From Sulfurivirga caldicuralii (GTDB lineage: Bacteria; Pseudomonadota; Gammaproteobacteria; Thiomicrospirales; Thiomicrospiraceae), in the NCBI RefSeq assembly GCF_900141795.1, contig NZ_FSRE01000003.1, positions 1 to 64,000 of the forward strand: a stretch of DNA of 64,000 bases. Direction: 5' to 3'. The position numbers and the translations under genes were made by a program. Within the stretch, counting starts at the first letter, position 1. Every line of letters begins with the position of its first letter. The notes under the pieces are model-generated. The model did no database searches and was not told where the DNA came from. It saw only the letters and a program-made list of their open reading frames with translations. Of the stretch, positions 7,839 to 17,278 are shown piece by piece.

Positions 7839-8613
7839 TTGGCTGCTCTGGATCGGGCTGGCGGGGATCATGCTGGGGCTGACGGCCGCTCTGCTCGGAG
7901 TGTTCGTCGTGTGGCAAAAGCAATCTTACTTCGGTGCCACACTGGCCCATACCGCCCTGCTGGGGGTGGCACTGGGGCTGCTGCTGCGCATTGACTGGCA
8001 GTGGAGCGTGATTGCGGTTGCCCTGCTGACCGGCTGGGCGGTGCATGCCCTGATGAGACGCACGCGCCTTTCCAGCGACACCCTGCTGGGCATGCTGGCC
8101 CACTCGACCCTTGCCATCGCGCTGGTGCTGTTGAGTTATACGCCGGTGCAGATCAGCCTGGACAGCCTACTGTTCGGTGACCTGCTGGCGATCACGCCTC
8201 AGGATGCGTGGTTATTGAGCGGACTGACACTCCTGACCGGTTTGTTCTACTGGCGCCACTGGCGAGATCTGCTCAATATCACCCTCAATCGTGAACTGGC
8301 GTTTGCCGAAGGCGTGCCGGTTCAACGCGTGGAGCGGCTGTTTATCCTGCTGCTGTCGCTGGTGATCGCCCTGTCCATCAAACTGGTCGGCGTGCTGCTG
8401 ATCACCTCACTGCTGATTTTGCCACCGGCTGCAGCCCGCCATCTGAGCCGCACGCCGGAACAGATGCTGGCAGGAAGCGTCCTGATTGCGGTTGTCAGCG
8501 GGGTAGGCGGACTGGCGCTCTCGTGGCAGCTGGACTGGCCCAGCGGCCCCGCCATTGTCGTGGTAGCCACCGCCGGCTTTTTGTTGCTGCTGCCGCTTCG
8601 GCGTGGCCAGTAA
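7831..8613 (+). CDS. znuB: Zinc ABC transporter permease ZnuB
   Basis: ZnuB is the inner-membrane permease of the zinc importer, family ABC-3. The 260-residue protein is almost entirely hydrophobic, with about eight membrane segments. It carries the family-typical SYFGATLAHTALLGVALG near the N-terminus, and IKLVGVLLITSLLILPPAAAR in the later half, which is the probable ATPase-contact and core region. Its ATG lies inside the end of znuC (8-base overlap), so the two are translationally coupled. The stop codon is followed directly by a selO-like remnant on the other strand. Confidence 0.94.
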   Translation: MNDWLLWIGLAGIMLGLTAALLGVFVVWQKQSYFGATLAHTALLGVALGLLLRIDWQWSVIAVALLTGWAVHALMRRTRLSSDTLLGMLAHSTLAIALVLLSYTPVQISLDSLLFGDLLAITPQDAWLLSGLTLLTGLFYWRHWRDLLNITLNRELAFAEGVPVQRVERLFILLLSLVIALSIKLVGVLLITSLLILPPAAARHLSRTPEQMLAGSVLIAVVSGVGGLALSWQLDWPSGPAIVVVATAGFLLLLPLRRGQ

Positions 8614-8619
8614 TCAGGT

Positions 8620-8788
8620 CCCGCAGGACGCCAGCCCGCGTTTCGGCGTCCGCCGCCCAGCGGTCAAGGCCCAGTTGTTCGGCAAGAGTGTCATTCCACA
8701 CCACCAGATCTGGTGCACGCACCGGCTCCGGGTCGATGCGCACCCACAGGTCCCGCGGCAGATTCGTATAGGTGTATTGAAAAGGCCA
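8620..8788 (-). pseudogene. Remnant of a selO/ydiU-type gene (N-terminal fragment)
   Basis: Read on the minus strand, this stretch encodes FQYTYTNLPRDLWVRIDPEP followed by VRAPDLVVWNDTLAEQLGLD. That resembles the N-terminus of SelO/YdiU (UPF0061) protein AMPylases, which are normally about 480-500 residues. Only about 55 residues remain. The similarity stops at the znuB stop codon, after which the frame is simply antisense to znuB. No start codon or ribosome site precedes it; a terminator hairpin does. I read it as the scar of a deletion that joined selO to the znuB end. Assignment is from memory of the family. Confidence 0.5.
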
Positions 8789-8806
8789 GTCGCTTGACTG
8801 GCCTTT
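8781..8806. terminator. Bidirectional terminator between znuB and bolA
   Basis: A perfect 11-bp stem (AAAGGCCAGTC/GACTGGCCTTT) with a 4-base loop lies between the converging znuCB and bolA transcripts. Short T-rich sequence follows on both strands, so it probably ends both. Confidence 0.8.
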
Positions 8807-8813
8807 CTTGACT

Positions 8814-9122
8814 TCAGGCACGCTTGCTCCCGCCCCGACACGGTGGTGATGGCGGCGCACCGGTACGCTGCGCCCACTCCAGCGGTGTATAGGTGTGCAG
8901 CGCCAGGGCATGAAACTGCGCCATCAGATCACCCAGTGCCTCATGCACGGCGCGGTGGCGCTTGATCAGCGGGAGACCGTCAAATTGATCACTCACGATC
9001 ACCACCTTGAAATGGCTTTCCGTCGCCGGGCCGCTGTGCTGATGGCTTTCGTTTTCCACCTGCAGTAGCGCAGGTGTCAGATGTTCGGCAAGACGCTGTT
9101 CAAGCTGTGCCTGCAGGCTCAT
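8814..9122 (-). CDS. bolA: BolA family protein
   Basis: BolA proteins pair with monothiol glutaredoxins in Fe-S trafficking, and E. coli BolA also acts as a stress-related transcription regulator. This 102-residue protein matches E. coli BolA along its length: ESHFKVVIVSDQFDGLPLIK, then RHRAVHEALGDLM, then HALALHTYTPLEW, and a C-terminal SPPCRGG. The ATG overlaps the TGA of the DUF302 gene by one base (TGATG). A second BolA-family gene, ibaG, is at 19165. The two differ clearly and are not recent duplicates. Confidence 0.93.
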   Translation of the reverse strand: MSLQAQLEQRLAEHLTPALLQVENESHQHSGPATESHFKVVIVSDQFDGLPLIKRHRAVHEALGDLMAQFHALALHTYTPLEWAQRTGAPPSPPCRGGSKRA

Positions 9123-9598
9123 CAATAGTTCTCCACAATGCCTTCGATAATGTCGCGCAGCAATTTTTCCACAGGTTTGAAAGCCGGCTCATTCTTCGGC
9201 CCAATACGATAGGCGAGAAAGACCTTGCCCGGTTCGCCCGCCACATCGTAAACGGAAATCGCGTAGGGGCACAGCACGATATTGTGCGGGTTGGCACGCA
9301 CCAGCTTGTTGGAAATGTCCGACTTGCAGAACAGGAAGATTTCCGCCCCACCGGGATAGACGGAATCCTTGAAGCCGATGTCCTTGCCGGTGCGCTCCAG
9401 CATCGCCTTTGCATGACTGATATAGCTGATGACCATGCCGCGGGATTCGATTGCATCCTTCAGGTCATCACGCACATCCTGATAGTCAGCCTCGACGGCC
9501 CAAACCATGGCTTCGCCCATCTGCTTCGGCCAGTCACTGCCCCCTGCCCATACACTCAAGCTCAGGGCCCAAAGTACGATCAGCAACCCTTTACGCAT
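9122..9598 (-). CDS. Exported DUF302 protein
   Basis: This is a 158-residue precursor with a signal peptide (MRKGLLIVLWALSLSVWAGG), so the mature protein is probably periplasmic. The body follows the DUF302 pattern: a predicted helix YQDVRDDLKDAIESRGMVI, then IFLFCKSDISNKLV, and a strand-rich end with SVYDVAGEPGKVFLAYRIG. DUF302 proteins are small alpha/beta proteins of unknown function, often exported and sometimes linked to sulfur or redox genes. It is the first gene of a two-gene unit with bolA. Confidence 0.8.
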   Translation of the reverse strand: MRKGLLIVLWALSLSVWAGGSDWPKQMGEAMVWAVEADYQDVRDDLKDAIESRGMVISYISHAKAMLERTGKDIGFKDSVYPGGAEIFLFCKSDISNKLVRANPHNIVLCPYAISVYDVAGEPGKVFLAYRIGPKNEPAFKPVEKLLRDIIEGIVENY

Positions 9599-9715
9599 CG
9601 TCTCATCCTCCTCATTTGCAGACGCAAAAGAATGTTTAATTTACGCCCCCTGCCCGCAAATTGCATCCCTGATAGAATATTTTTGTTTTTGAGCAACCTC
9701 AATAAGGAAACTGAT

Positions 9716-9970
9716 ATGAGCAAGATCATTGTCAAGGGTCAGGGCGAGTGCGAGTTTGACGGGCAGTTTTCCATTCTGGAGTGTCTGGATGAAGCCGGCT
9801 TCGACGTGCCCTACAGCTGTCGTGGTGGCAGCTGCGGCGCCTGTGAAGTGAAGCTGGTGCAGGGCGAAGTGGAATATGTGCAGGATCATGCCTACGAGCC
9901 GCAACCGGGCCACATCCTCACCTGCTCCACCATTCCCAAGTCTGAAATTGTGGAGATCGAACTGCCCTGA
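9716..9970 (+). CDS. [2Fe-2S] plant-type ferredoxin
   Basis: This is an 84-residue cytoplasmic electron carrier. The cluster ligands are visible as CRGGSCGAC with a fourth cysteine in HILTCSTIP, the C-x4-C-x2-C-xn-C pattern of plant-type ferredoxins. It is a stand-alone domain, not fused to a reductase. AAGGAAA precedes the ATG by 5-6 bases, and TAGAAT at 9673-9678 could be a -10 box. A strong terminator follows. The electron-transfer partner cannot be told from context. Confidence 0.93.
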   Translation: MSKIIVKGQGECEFDGQFSILECLDEAGFDVPYSCRGGSCGACEVKLVQGEVEYVQDHAYEPQPGHILTCSTIPKSEIVEIELP

Positions 9971-9999
9971 TCGCAGAAAGGCTGTTACGTACCTCAAAG

Positions 10000-10022
10000 G
10001 CCCCGTTTTTCGGGGCTTTTTT
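10000..10022 (+). terminator. Rho-independent terminator after ferredoxin gene
   Basis: Stem GCCCCG/CGGGGC with a five-T loop, followed by six T residues. It lies 29 bases after the ferredoxin stop codon. Confidence 0.9.
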
Positions 10023-10044
10023 GTGCCGGCAGAAAATGGGCCTG

Positions 10045-10066
10045 TAAAAAAGTCGGGGACCCCTTC
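10045..10066 (+). repeat. Dispersed repeat copy 2 (between ferredoxin gene and radA)
   Basis: Core AAAAGTCGGGGACCCC on the plus strand, preceded by TAA and followed by TTCC. It lies about 10 bases beyond the radA stop codon. Relative to radA it reads as GGGGTCCCCGACTTTTTT, a G/C-rich block then a T tract. Confidence 0.85.
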
Positions 10067-10076
10067 CGAAAACCCC

Positions 10077-11447
10077 TTAAAGTTCGCTCAGCACCTTGAG
10101 TGCGTCCTGCAGGGTGCGCACCGGATACACCTGCATGCCGTCAGTGGCATGCTTTGGCTGGTTGGCATAAGGAACGATGGCACGGCGAAAGCCATGCTTG
10201 GCCGCCTCTGCAATGCGCTCCTGACCCGACGGCACCGGGCGGATTTCCCCAGCCAGCCCCACCTCCCCAAACACAATCAGATCCTGTGGCAGAACCTGAT
10301 TGCGCAGGCTGGAGACAATGGCCGCCAGGGTAGCCAGATCCGCGGCCGTTTCGGTCACCTTTACGCCGCCAACCACATTGAGATACACATCCTGATCACC
10401 TGCCTGAACACCGCCATGACGGTGCAGCACCGCCAGCAGCATGGCCAGTCGATTTTGCTCAAGCCCTACGCTCACGCGCCGCGGTGCACCAAATGGGGCG
10501 CTGTCCACCAGCGCCTGCAGTTCCACCAGCAGCGGACGCGTACCCTCCCATACCACCATCACCACCGAACCCGGTGCAGGCTCGCCACGACTGAGGAAAA
10601 TGGCAGAAGGATTGCGCACCTGCTTCATGCCGCCTTCAGTCATGGCGAACACGCCCAGCTCATTCACCGCGCCAAAACGGTTTTTCAACGCGCGCAGGGT
10701 GCGAAAACGGCTATCACTACGCCCCTCCAGAAACAGCACGGCATCGACAATGTGTTCCAGCACGCGCGGGCCGGCCACTTCACCGGACTTGGTGACGTGG
10801 CCCACTAGAAAGATGGCCGTTTGCGACTGCTTGGCATAGCGCGTCAACACAGCCGCGGCTTCACGCACCTGCGACACGCTGCCGGCAGCAGACTGAATCT
10901 CGGGGACCTCCATGGTCTGGATGGAGTCAATCACCATCACCTGCGGTTTGGCCTGAGCCGCCTGTGCCACAATGGCCTCCACGTCGGTTTCCGCCAGCAA
11001 CTGCAGCGCGTCGGTTGGCAGCTTCATCCGCTGCGCCCGCAACGCCACCTGCTGCAGGGATTCCTCTCCGGTGACATAGAGTACCGGCCTTTGCTGGCTC
11101 AGCAGCAACAGCGTCTGCAGCAGCAGTGTGGATTTGCCTACACCGGGATCGCCGCCCACCAGCGCCACTTCGCCCGGCACCAGGCCGCCGCCCAGCACCC
11201 GATCCAGCTCGCCCAGGCCTGTGGGCCAGCGCGCCACATCCTGCGCCTGCACATCGCTCAGGCGCTGAATGCCGCTGCCGCCCACGCCGGCATACCCGCC
11301 CGCACGAACGGCGCGGCGCGCCTTGCCTGTGCTCAGACGGATCTCCTGCAGGCTGTTCCAGGCACCACACTCGGCGCACTGGCCTTGCCACTTGCTGAAC
11401 TCCGCGCCACACTCGGTGCAGACATAGGCACTTTTGGCTTTTGCCAC
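10077..11447 (-). CDS. radA: DNA repair protein RadA
   Basis: RadA (Sms) is a RecA-like hexameric ATPase that processes recombination intermediates. The 456-residue protein has an N-terminal zinc finger (CTECGAEFSKWQGQCAECGAW), Walker A GDPGVGKST, Walker B VMVIDSIQ, the RadA-specific KNRFG motif and a C-terminal Lon-protease-like domain. I place the start at GTG 11447 (GTG-Ala-Lys-Ala-Lys), with AGGGAG about 8 bases upstream. The frame is open further upstream but only through the preceding terminator. The last 12 bases before the stop are close to repeat copy 2. Confidence 0.95.
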   Translation of the reverse strand: MAKAKSAYVCTECGAEFSKWQGQCAECGAWNSLQEIRLSTGKARRAVRAGGYAGVGGSGIQRLSDVQAQDVARWPTGLGELDRVLGGGLVPGEVALVGGDPGVGKSTLLLQTLLLLSQQRPVLYVTGEESLQQVALRAQRMKLPTDALQLLAETDVEAIVAQAAQAKPQVMVIDSIQTMEVPEIQSAAGSVSQVREAAAVLTRYAKQSQTAIFLVGHVTKSGEVAGPRVLEHIVDAVLFLEGRSDSRFRTLRALKNRFGAVNELGVFAMTEGGMKQVRNPSAIFLSRGEPAPGSVVMVVWEGTRPLLVELQALVDSAPFGAPRRVSVGLEQNRLAMLLAVLHRHGGVQAGDQDVYLNVVGGVKVTETAADLATLAAIVSSLRNQVLPQDLIVFGEVGLAGEIRPVPSGQERIAEAAKHGFRRAIVPYANQPKHATDGMQVYPVRTLQDALKVLSEL

Positions 11448-11464
11448 GCTCACGACTCCCTGAA

Positions 11465-11491
11465 ACAAAAAGCCCTGCACAAGGCAGGGCT
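11465..11491 (-). terminator. Terminator of the petABC operon
   Basis: Stem AGCCCTGC/GCAGGGCT with a 5-base loop, followed on the minus strand by TTTTGTTTC. It lies 21 bases after the petC stop and before the radA start. Confidence 0.9.
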
Positions 11492-11511
11492 ATTGGTAGC
11501 GTCCGACGCGA

Positions 11512-12174
11512 TTATTTCACGTCGCGCCAGTATTCCTTCTTCAGCAGGTAAGTAATGATGAAGAAAATAAACAGGAACAGCAGGACCTTCCAACCCAGAT
11601 CCCAGCGCTTTACCTTGATGGGCTCACCCACATACTCCAGGAAGTTGGTGAGATCCCGTGCGAGCGCTTCCCGCTCATCCACCTTGGCAAAACGATACTT
11701 GTCTTCCAGCACGTTGGGCATGGCGGTTCCGGGCAGGTAGTGGTTGTCCCATACACCCTTTTTCGGGTCCTTTTCAAAGTAACCCAGCAGGAAGCTGTAG
11801 ATGTAGTCCGACCCTTTCAAGCGCGCCACCAGCGACAGGTCGGGCGGCGTGGTGCCCAGTACCTGATGAATCGCCTTCAGATCGCCGCGCGCCATGACCG
11901 GGTCGACCGGTTTGCTCAGGCCTTTGGCCATCTTGGCCACCACTTCCTCATCCGTCCAGCTCAGATCACGGGCGATACGGTTATAGCGGATATATTTGAG
12001 AGTGTGACAGGCCATGCAGTAGTCGGAAAAGGCAATGGCGCCACGACGCAGGGAAGCCTGATCACGCAAGTCATTGTTGGCCTTGTGCAGCTCCACCCCG
12101 CTGTGGCCGCCCCCTGCCACGGCAAACAGGGGGAGAAGCAGGCCAACCGTTATCGCAAAGAATTTCTTAACCAT
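11512..12174 (-). CDS. petC: Cytochrome c1 of the bc1 complex
   Basis: This is the membrane-anchored cytochrome c1 that passes electrons from the Rieske protein to soluble cytochromes c. The 220-residue precursor has a signal peptide ending in AVAGG, a haem c site CMACH near residue 51, a likely axial methionine in PGTAMPNVL and a C-terminal membrane anchor (KVLLFLFIFFIITYLL). It overlaps petB by 8 bases. The small cytochromes c encoded at 55441 and 55853 are possible electron acceptors. Confidence 0.95.
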   Translation of the reverse strand: MVKKFFAITVGLLLPLFAVAGGGHSGVELHKANNDLRDQASLRRGAIAFSDYCMACHTLKYIRYNRIARDLSWTDEEVVAKMAKGLSKPVDPVMARGDLKAIHQVLGTTPPDLSLVARLKGSDYIYSFLLGYFEKDPKKGVWDNHYLPGTAMPNVLEDKYRFAKVDEREALARDLTNFLEYVGEPIKVKRWDLGWKVLLFLFIFFIITYLLKKEYWRDVK

Positions 12175-13441
12175 GATATGTCACCCTCGTTGGCACCGGT
12201 TTGCACTTTTCCCGCGCCGATGTAAACGGCAGCAGAATAAAGAACGAGAAATACCCCAGCGTAAACAGCTGTGCCAGACGGGTCAGGGTTGGCGTGGCCG
12301 GCTGTGTGCCAAGATACCCCAGGGCGATAAAGCTTACCGTGAACACCGTCAGCAGAATCTTGAAGGACAGCCCACGGTAACGGATCGAGCGCACCGGACA
12401 GCGATCCAGCCAGGGCAGCAGGAACAGCACACCAATGGCACCGCCCATGGCCATGACACCCAGGAACTTGTCCGGGATGGCGCGCAGAATGGCGTAGAAC
12501 GGGGTGAAGTACCACACCGGTGCAATGTGTTCCGGCGTCTTCAGCGGATTGGCCGGTTCAAAGTTGGGCGGCTCGAGGAAGAAACCGCCCCCTTCCGGGA
12601 AGTAGAAGATTACCAGCGCAAACAGGAAGGCAAAGGCCACTGCACCAACGCTGTCCTTGACCGAATAGTAGGGGTGGAATGGAATGCCGTCCAGCGGCGT
12701 ACCGTCAGGCCCCTTGACCTTCTTGATATCAACCCCGTCCGGATTGTTGGAGCCGACACGGTGCAGGGCCACGATATGCAGGAAAACCAGGATCAACAGC
12801 ACCAACGGCAGCGCAATCACGTGCAGAGCGAAGAAGCGGTTCAGCGTGGCATCGGAGATCACATAGTCACCACGAATCCACACAGCCAGATCGGGCCCCA
12901 CAAAGGGGATGGCACCAAACAGGGAGATGATGACCTGCGCCCCCCAGTAGGACATCTGCCCCCACGGCAGCAGGTAGCCCATGAAGGCTTCACCCATCAG
13001 CACCAGGAAGATGAGCATACCGATGATCCACACCAGTTCGCGCGGCTGCTTGTAGGAGCCATACAACAGCCCCCGGAACATGTGCAGATAAACAACGATA
13101 AAGAAGGCCGAAGCACCGGTAGAGTGCATGTAGCGGATCAGCCAGCCCCAGTCCACATCACGCATGATGTATTCGATGGAGTTGAACGCCTCCGCCGCGC
13201 TGGGCTTGTAGCTCATGGTCAGCCAGATGCCGGTGACGAACTGATTCACCAGCACCAACAGCGCCAGTGAGCCGAAGAAGTACCAGAAGTTGAAATTCTT
13301 GGGCGCGTAGTACTGGCCCACATGCTCATTCCACGTCTCCACCAGCGGCAGGCGCTTGTCGAGCCAGTGCAGCAGCGAGCCCGGCTTGGCAAAATCCGGG
13401 GTGTCGCCACGCTCCGGCATGGGTTTGTTCACATCGCTCAT
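12167..13441 (-). CDS. petB: Cytochrome b of the bc1 complex
   Basis: Cytochrome b is the quinol-oxidising, proton-translocating core of ubiquinol:cytochrome c reductase. The 424-residue protein has about eight membrane segments. It carries haem-ligand histidines in the second and fourth helices (for example HSTGASAFFIVVYLHMFRG), the GQMSYWGAQVI region and a PEW-related Qo motif, here APVWYF near PEHI. It is full length, with overlaps of 4 bases with petA and 8 with petC, which shows tight coupling. Confidence 0.95.
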   Translation of the reverse strand: MSDVNKPMPERGDTPDFAKPGSLLHWLDKRLPLVETWNEHVGQYYAPKNFNFWYFFGSLALLVLVNQFVTGIWLTMSYKPSAAEAFNSIEYIMRDVDWGWLIRYMHSTGASAFFIVVYLHMFRGLLYGSYKQPRELVWIIGMLIFLVLMGEAFMGYLLPWGQMSYWGAQVIISLFGAIPFVGPDLAVWIRGDYVISDATLNRFFALHVIALPLVLLILVFLHIVALHRVGSNNPDGVDIKKVKGPDGTPLDGIPFHPYYSVKDSVGAVAFAFLFALVIFYFPEGGGFFLEPPNFEPANPLKTPEHIAPVWYFTPFYAILRAIPDKFLGVMAMGGAIGVLFLLPWLDRCPVRSIRYRGLSFKILLTVFTVSFIALGYLGTQPATPTLTRLAQLFTLGYFSFFILLPFTSAREKCKPVPTRVTYHG

Positions 13442-14049
13442 GCCTGGCCTCCTTCCTTGGGATCTTCACCCACGCGGATCAGCGTGGCACTGCGGTAATG
13501 GTGCGGAGGAATTTCCAGATTGGTGGGCGCCGGCACCGCCTTGAATACGCGTCCAGCCAGATCGAAGCGGGAGCCATGGCAGGGACAGAAGAAGCCGCCG
13601 GGCCAGTCGCTGCCCAGATCCGCATCGCCAGGATCCGGCTTGAACAGTGGCGCACAGCCCAGGTGCGTACATACGCCCACAGCTACAAACATTTCCGGCT
13701 TGATGGCGCGGTAGTTGTTCTTGCAATAGGGCGGCTGGATGGACTCATTGGAATCCGGATCACGCAATTCAGACTCAACCTTGTCGAGGGTCGCCAGCAT
13801 CTCCGGCGTGCGTTTCAGCACCCATACCGGCTTGCCGCGCCAGTTCACGGTCAGCAGCTGGCCATCTTCCAGCTTGCTGATATCCACATCCACCGGGGCC
13901 CCCAGCGCCTTGGCACGCTCACTGGGCTCCCACGAGGCCACAAACGGCGTCGCCAGAAAGGTGGCACCGATGGCGCCCATGACACCCGTGGCGGCCACCA
14001 GCATGCGCCGGCGCTTGATGTCCACATCCACTGTTTTCTGTTCCCGCAT
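13438..14049 (-). CDS. petA: Rieske iron-sulfur subunit of the bc1 complex
   Basis: The 203-residue Rieske protein carries the high-potential [2Fe-2S] cluster. The ligand motifs are CTHLGC and CPCHGS. The N-terminus has a twin-arginine type signal/anchor (KRRRMLVAATGVMGAIGATF), so Tat-dependent export is expected. It is the first gene of petABC, preceded by 126 bases without a gene that presumably hold the operon promoter; that stretch is AT-rich, but I could not pick a convincing -35/-10 pair. Confidence 0.95.
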   Translation of the reverse strand: MREQKTVDVDIKRRRMLVAATGVMGAIGATFLATPFVASWEPSERAKALGAPVDVDISKLEDGQLLTVNWRGKPVWVLKRTPEMLATLDKVESELRDPDSNESIQPPYCKNNYRAIKPEMFVAVGVCTHLGCAPLFKPDPGDADLGSDWPGGFFCPCHGSRFDLAGRVFKAVPAPTNLEIPPHHYRSATLIRVGEDPKEGGQA

Positions 14050-14175
14050 GGCTTGCGCCTCTTTTGTTCAATCTGGCCTATTCTACCGATGCGCAGCGGG
14101 GCACCGCATTAATGTTGCTTCGCACATCATTAGATTATTTTATAAGTTCAAATTATGAGCAGCCATAAATAAAAC

Positions 14176-14922
14176 TCATACTGGATTGGGGATATCAACG
14201 AACCGCACCTTCAACTCCGGGAAAACCGCCTGCAAGTGTTCGCCCAGCGCCTGAACCCCGACCCGCTCTGTGGCATGATGACCGGCCGCCAGATAATGAA
14301 TGCCCAGCTCCCGTGCCTGATGAGTGGTCTGCTCGGAAACCTCGCCACTCACATATACGTCTGCCCCCCAGTCTGCAGCGCGATCAATGTAGCCCTGCGC
14401 TGCACCACTGCACCAGGCGACGATCTGAACGCGCTCTGGCCCGCCTGGCAGATGCAACGGCGCGCGCCCCAGTGTTCGCTCTACCGTCAAGACGAATTCT
14501 TCCAGTGGCACCGCCGCTGGCAGGCGTCCCAGTCGCACAAGACTGTCGTCGTCCGGTGTGATGTCATGCAGCTCCCACAGTTTGCCCAGCTGCGCGTTAT
14601 TGCCCAGCTCAACGTGGGCATCCAGCGGCAGGTGGTACGCCACCAGGTTGATGTCATGCTGCATAAGGGTGCGAATGCGCCACCCCTTCATGCCGGTCAG
14701 TGTGACCGGCTCGCTTTTCCAAAAGTAACCGTGGTGCACCAGCACCATGTCCGCCTGCCAGCGTACCGCCATATCCAGCAGCGCCTGACAGGCGGTAACC
14801 CCCGTTACGATCCGTGTAACCGTCTCCGTCCCCTCAACCTGCAGACCATTAGGCGCATAGTCGTTGAAAGCGTCCGGCTTCAGCAGGCCATTCAAATAGG
14901 CCAGCAGTTCATCCCGCTTCAC
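14176..14922 (-). CDS. Nif3-like dinuclear metal centre protein
   Basis: This belongs to the Nif3/YbgI family, a widely conserved toroidal hexamer with a two-metal site. Its true reaction is unclear, and the database name GTP cyclohydrolase 1 type 2 rests on limited evidence. Metal-binding residues are visible in VLVHHGYFW and, near the C-terminus, in [10 protein letters not shown]. The 248-residue start at GTG 14922 has GGAG seven bases upstream, and a TTG two codons earlier is too close to it. It overlaps hisC by 14 bases and ends the long minus-strand run. Confidence 0.88.
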   Translation of the reverse strand: MKRDELLAYLNGLLKPDAFNDYAPNGLQVEGTETVTRIVTGVTACQALLDMAVRWQADMVLVHHGYFWKSEPVTLTGMKGWRIRTLMQHDINLVAYHLPLDAHVELGNNAQLGKLWELHDITPDDDSLVRLGRLPAAVPLEEFVLTVERTLGRAPLHLPGGPERVQIVAWCSGAAQGYIDRAADWGADVYVSGEVSEQTTHQARELGIHYLAAGHHATERVGVQALGEHLQAVFPELKVRFVDIPNPV

Positions 14923-15973
14923 TGACAATCTCCTCCAGCGCTGTCAGCAGCGCATCATTTTCGTGCGGCGCACCGATAGTGATGCGCAGCCAGTTGCGAA
15001 TACGCGGCGCCTTGAAGTGGCGCACGATAATGCCCCGCTCACGCAGTGCCTGCATCACCACCTCGGCAGGACGGGGCGGACGGGTAAAGACGAAGTTGGC
15101 CTTGGACGGCAACACTTCGAAGCCCAACCCTGTCAATGCCTGTGTCACCCGCTCGCGCTCGCGCATGACCCGATCGCGCACATCCTGAAAATAGGGCTCG
15201 TCCCCAATGGAGGCGATCCCGGCCGCTTCCGCCAGCCGATCGATGGGATAGGAATTGAAACTGTCCTTGACCCGCACCAGCGCCTCGATAAGCTCGGGCG
15301 CACCCAGTGCATAGCCCAGACGCAACCCTGCCAGTGAACGAGACTTGGAGAAAGTTTGCACCACGAGCAAATTGTCATAACGGGCGATCATAGGCACGGC
15401 ACTCTCGGCACCGAAGTCCACATAGGCCTCGTCCACCACCACCACACTGTCAGGATTGCGCTGCAGCAACGCCTCGATATCCGCACGGGACACGGCCCGC
15501 CCCGTGGGTGCATTGGGATTGGGGAAAATAATGCCGCCATTGGGCTGATCGAAATCAGCCAATACCAGGGAAAAGTCGTCTCGCAATGGAACGATGCGGT
15601 AATCGATCTCAAACAGGTTGCAATAGACGGGATAAAAGCTGTAGCTGATATCCGGGAACAACAGCGGCGCGTCATGCTTGAGCAGGGCCTGGAAGGCATG
15701 CGCCAGCACTTCATCGGAGCCGTTGCCCACAAAGACGTTTTCCACCTTCAGCCCGAAATAATCGGCCAGTGCCTGCTTGAGCCGGGTGGAATCGGGATCC
15801 GGATACAGGCGCAGCCTGTCATCCGTGGCCGCCGCAATGGCCTCAAGCACCTTGGGCGACGGCGGCCATGGATTTTCATTGGTGTTGAGCTTGACCAGAT
15901 TGGGGTGCTGCGGCTGCTCTCCCGGCACATAGGGGGTCAGCCGATGCACCACCTCGCTCCAGTAGCGGGGCAC
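14909..15973 (-). CDS. hisC: Histidinol-phosphate aminotransferase
   Basis: HisC is a PLP enzyme that converts imidazole acetol phosphate to histidinol phosphate. The 354-residue protein shows the fold-type I pattern: [12 protein letters not shown] near the N-terminus, [22 protein letters not shown], and the PLP lysine in [15 protein letters not shown]. It starts with GTG, preceded by AAGGA. The order hisG-hisD-hisC is kept with murA upstream. The remaining histidine genes (hisBHAFIE) are not in the window. Confidence 0.94.
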   Translation of the reverse strand: MPRYWSEVVHRLTPYVPGEQPQHPNLVKLNTNENPWPPSPKVLEAIAAATDDRLRLYPDPDSTRLKQALADYFGLKVENVFVGNGSDEVLAHAFQALLKHDAPLLFPDISYSFYPVYCNLFEIDYRIVPLRDDFSLVLADFDQPNGGIIFPNPNAPTGRAVSRADIEALLQRNPDSVVVVDEAYVDFGAESAVPMIARYDNLLVVQTFSKSRSLAGLRLGYALGAPELIEALVRVKDSFNSYPIDRLAEAAGIASIGDEPYFQDVRDRVMRERERVTQALTGLGFEVLPSKANFVFTRPPRPAEVVMQALRERGIIVRHFKAPRIRNWLRITIGAPHENDALLTALEEIVSEAG

Positions 15974-15976
15974 GGA

Positions 15977-17278
15977 TCAGTCCTTCAGACGATAGCGAGC
16001 CGACTGGGCGTGGGCCGGCAGCCCCTCACCGTCCGCGAGGATGGCAGCCACTTCGCCCAAGGTCTGCGCGCCCTCCTCGGACACCATGATAATGCTGGAG
16101 CGCTTGACAAAGTCGTACACACCCAGCGGTGAACTGAAGCGTGCGGTGCGACTGGTGGGCAATACATGGTTCGGGCCGGCACAATAGTCGCCCAAGGCCT
16201 CGGAGGTGTAACGGCCCATGAAGATGGCCCCTGCATGGCGGATGTCGGGCAGCAGCACTTCCGGTGCTTCCACGGAAAGCTCCAGATGCTCCGGCGCAAT
16301 GATATTAATCATCTCTACCGCCTCGTCCAAATCGCGCACGGTAATAAGCGCACCGCGGGCTTCCAGTGCCTTCTGAATGATGTCTCTACGCGGCATGGTG
16401 GGCAGCAGTTTTTCGATGCTGGCCGCCACCTGGTCGGCGAAAGCGACATCCGGCGTCACCAGGATCGCCTGGGCATCCTCGTCGTGCTCGGCCTGTGAAA
16501 ACAGATCCATGGCGATCCAATCCGGATTTGTCTTGCCATCGCACACCACCAGAATTTCGGACGGACCCGCGATCATGTCGATGCCGACCGTGCCATACAC
16601 ATAGCGTTTGGCCGTGGCGACGAAAATATTGCCGGGGCCTACGATCTTGTCCACCTGCGGAATGGTTTCGGTGCCATAGGCCAGTGCAGCCACCGCCTGT
16701 GCACCGCCAATGGTGAAGACGCGATCCACGCCGGCAATGGCGGCCGCCGCCAGCACCATGTCGTTCACTTCGCCATGGGGCGTGGGCACCACCATGATGA
16801 GTTCTTCCACACCCGCCACCTTGGCCGGAATGGCATTCATCAATACGGAGGAAGGATAGGCCGCCTTGCCGCCCGGCACATACAGGCCGACACGATCCAG
16901 CGGGGTAATTTTCTGACCAAGAATGGTGCCGTCTTCTTCCTCGTAGTTCCAGCTCTTTTCCACCTGGTGCTCGTGATAGGCCTTGATGCGATCGGCAGCG
17001 AATTCCAGTGCTTCACGCAGCTTAGGGTCGATGGTGCGCAGCGTCATCTGCAGACGCTCCTGCGGAATTTCCAGCTGCTCAGCGGACTGTACATCCAGCT
17101 GGTCGAAACGGGCGGTGTACTCCAGTACCGCAGCATCACCACGGGTGCGCACGTTGTGCAAAATTTCGCGCACGATATCATTTACCTTGTCGTCGGATAC
17201 GCTCTCCCAAGCCAGCAGCGCGTCCAGTTGCGCGCGAAAGTCGGGCTGGGCGGCATCGAGTCTGCGGATATTAACCAT
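15977..17278 (-). CDS. hisD: Histidinol dehydrogenase
   Basis: HisD is a Zn-dependent, NAD-linked enzyme that oxidises histidinol to histidine in the last two steps of the pathway. The 433-residue protein contains the family signature ([20 protein letters not shown]), the catalytic region APEHLEL and the metal-binding [10 protein letters not shown] near residue 360. The ATG at 17278 (MVNIRRLD) fits the family. It overlaps the end of hisG by 8 bases. Confidence 0.95.
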   Translation of the reverse strand: MVNIRRLDAAQPDFRAQLDALLAWESVSDDKVNDIVREILHNVRTRGDAAVLEYTARFDQLDVQSAEQLEIPQERLQMTLRTIDPKLREALEFAADRIKAYHEHQVEKSWNYEEEDGTILGQKITPLDRVGLYVPGGKAAYPSSVLMNAIPAKVAGVEELIMVVPTPHGEVNDMVLAAAAIAGVDRVFTIGGAQAVAALAYGTETIPQVDKIVGPGNIFVATAKRYVYGTVGIDMIAGPSEILVVCDGKTNPDWIAMDLFSQAEHDEDAQAILVTPDVAFADQVAASIEKLLPTMPRRDIIQKALEARGALITVRDLDEAVEMINIIAPEHLELSVEAPEVLLPDIRHAGAIFMGRYTSEALGDYCAGPNHVLPTSRTARFSSPLGVYDFVKRSSIIMVSEEGAQTLGEVAAILADGEGLPAHAQSARYRLKD

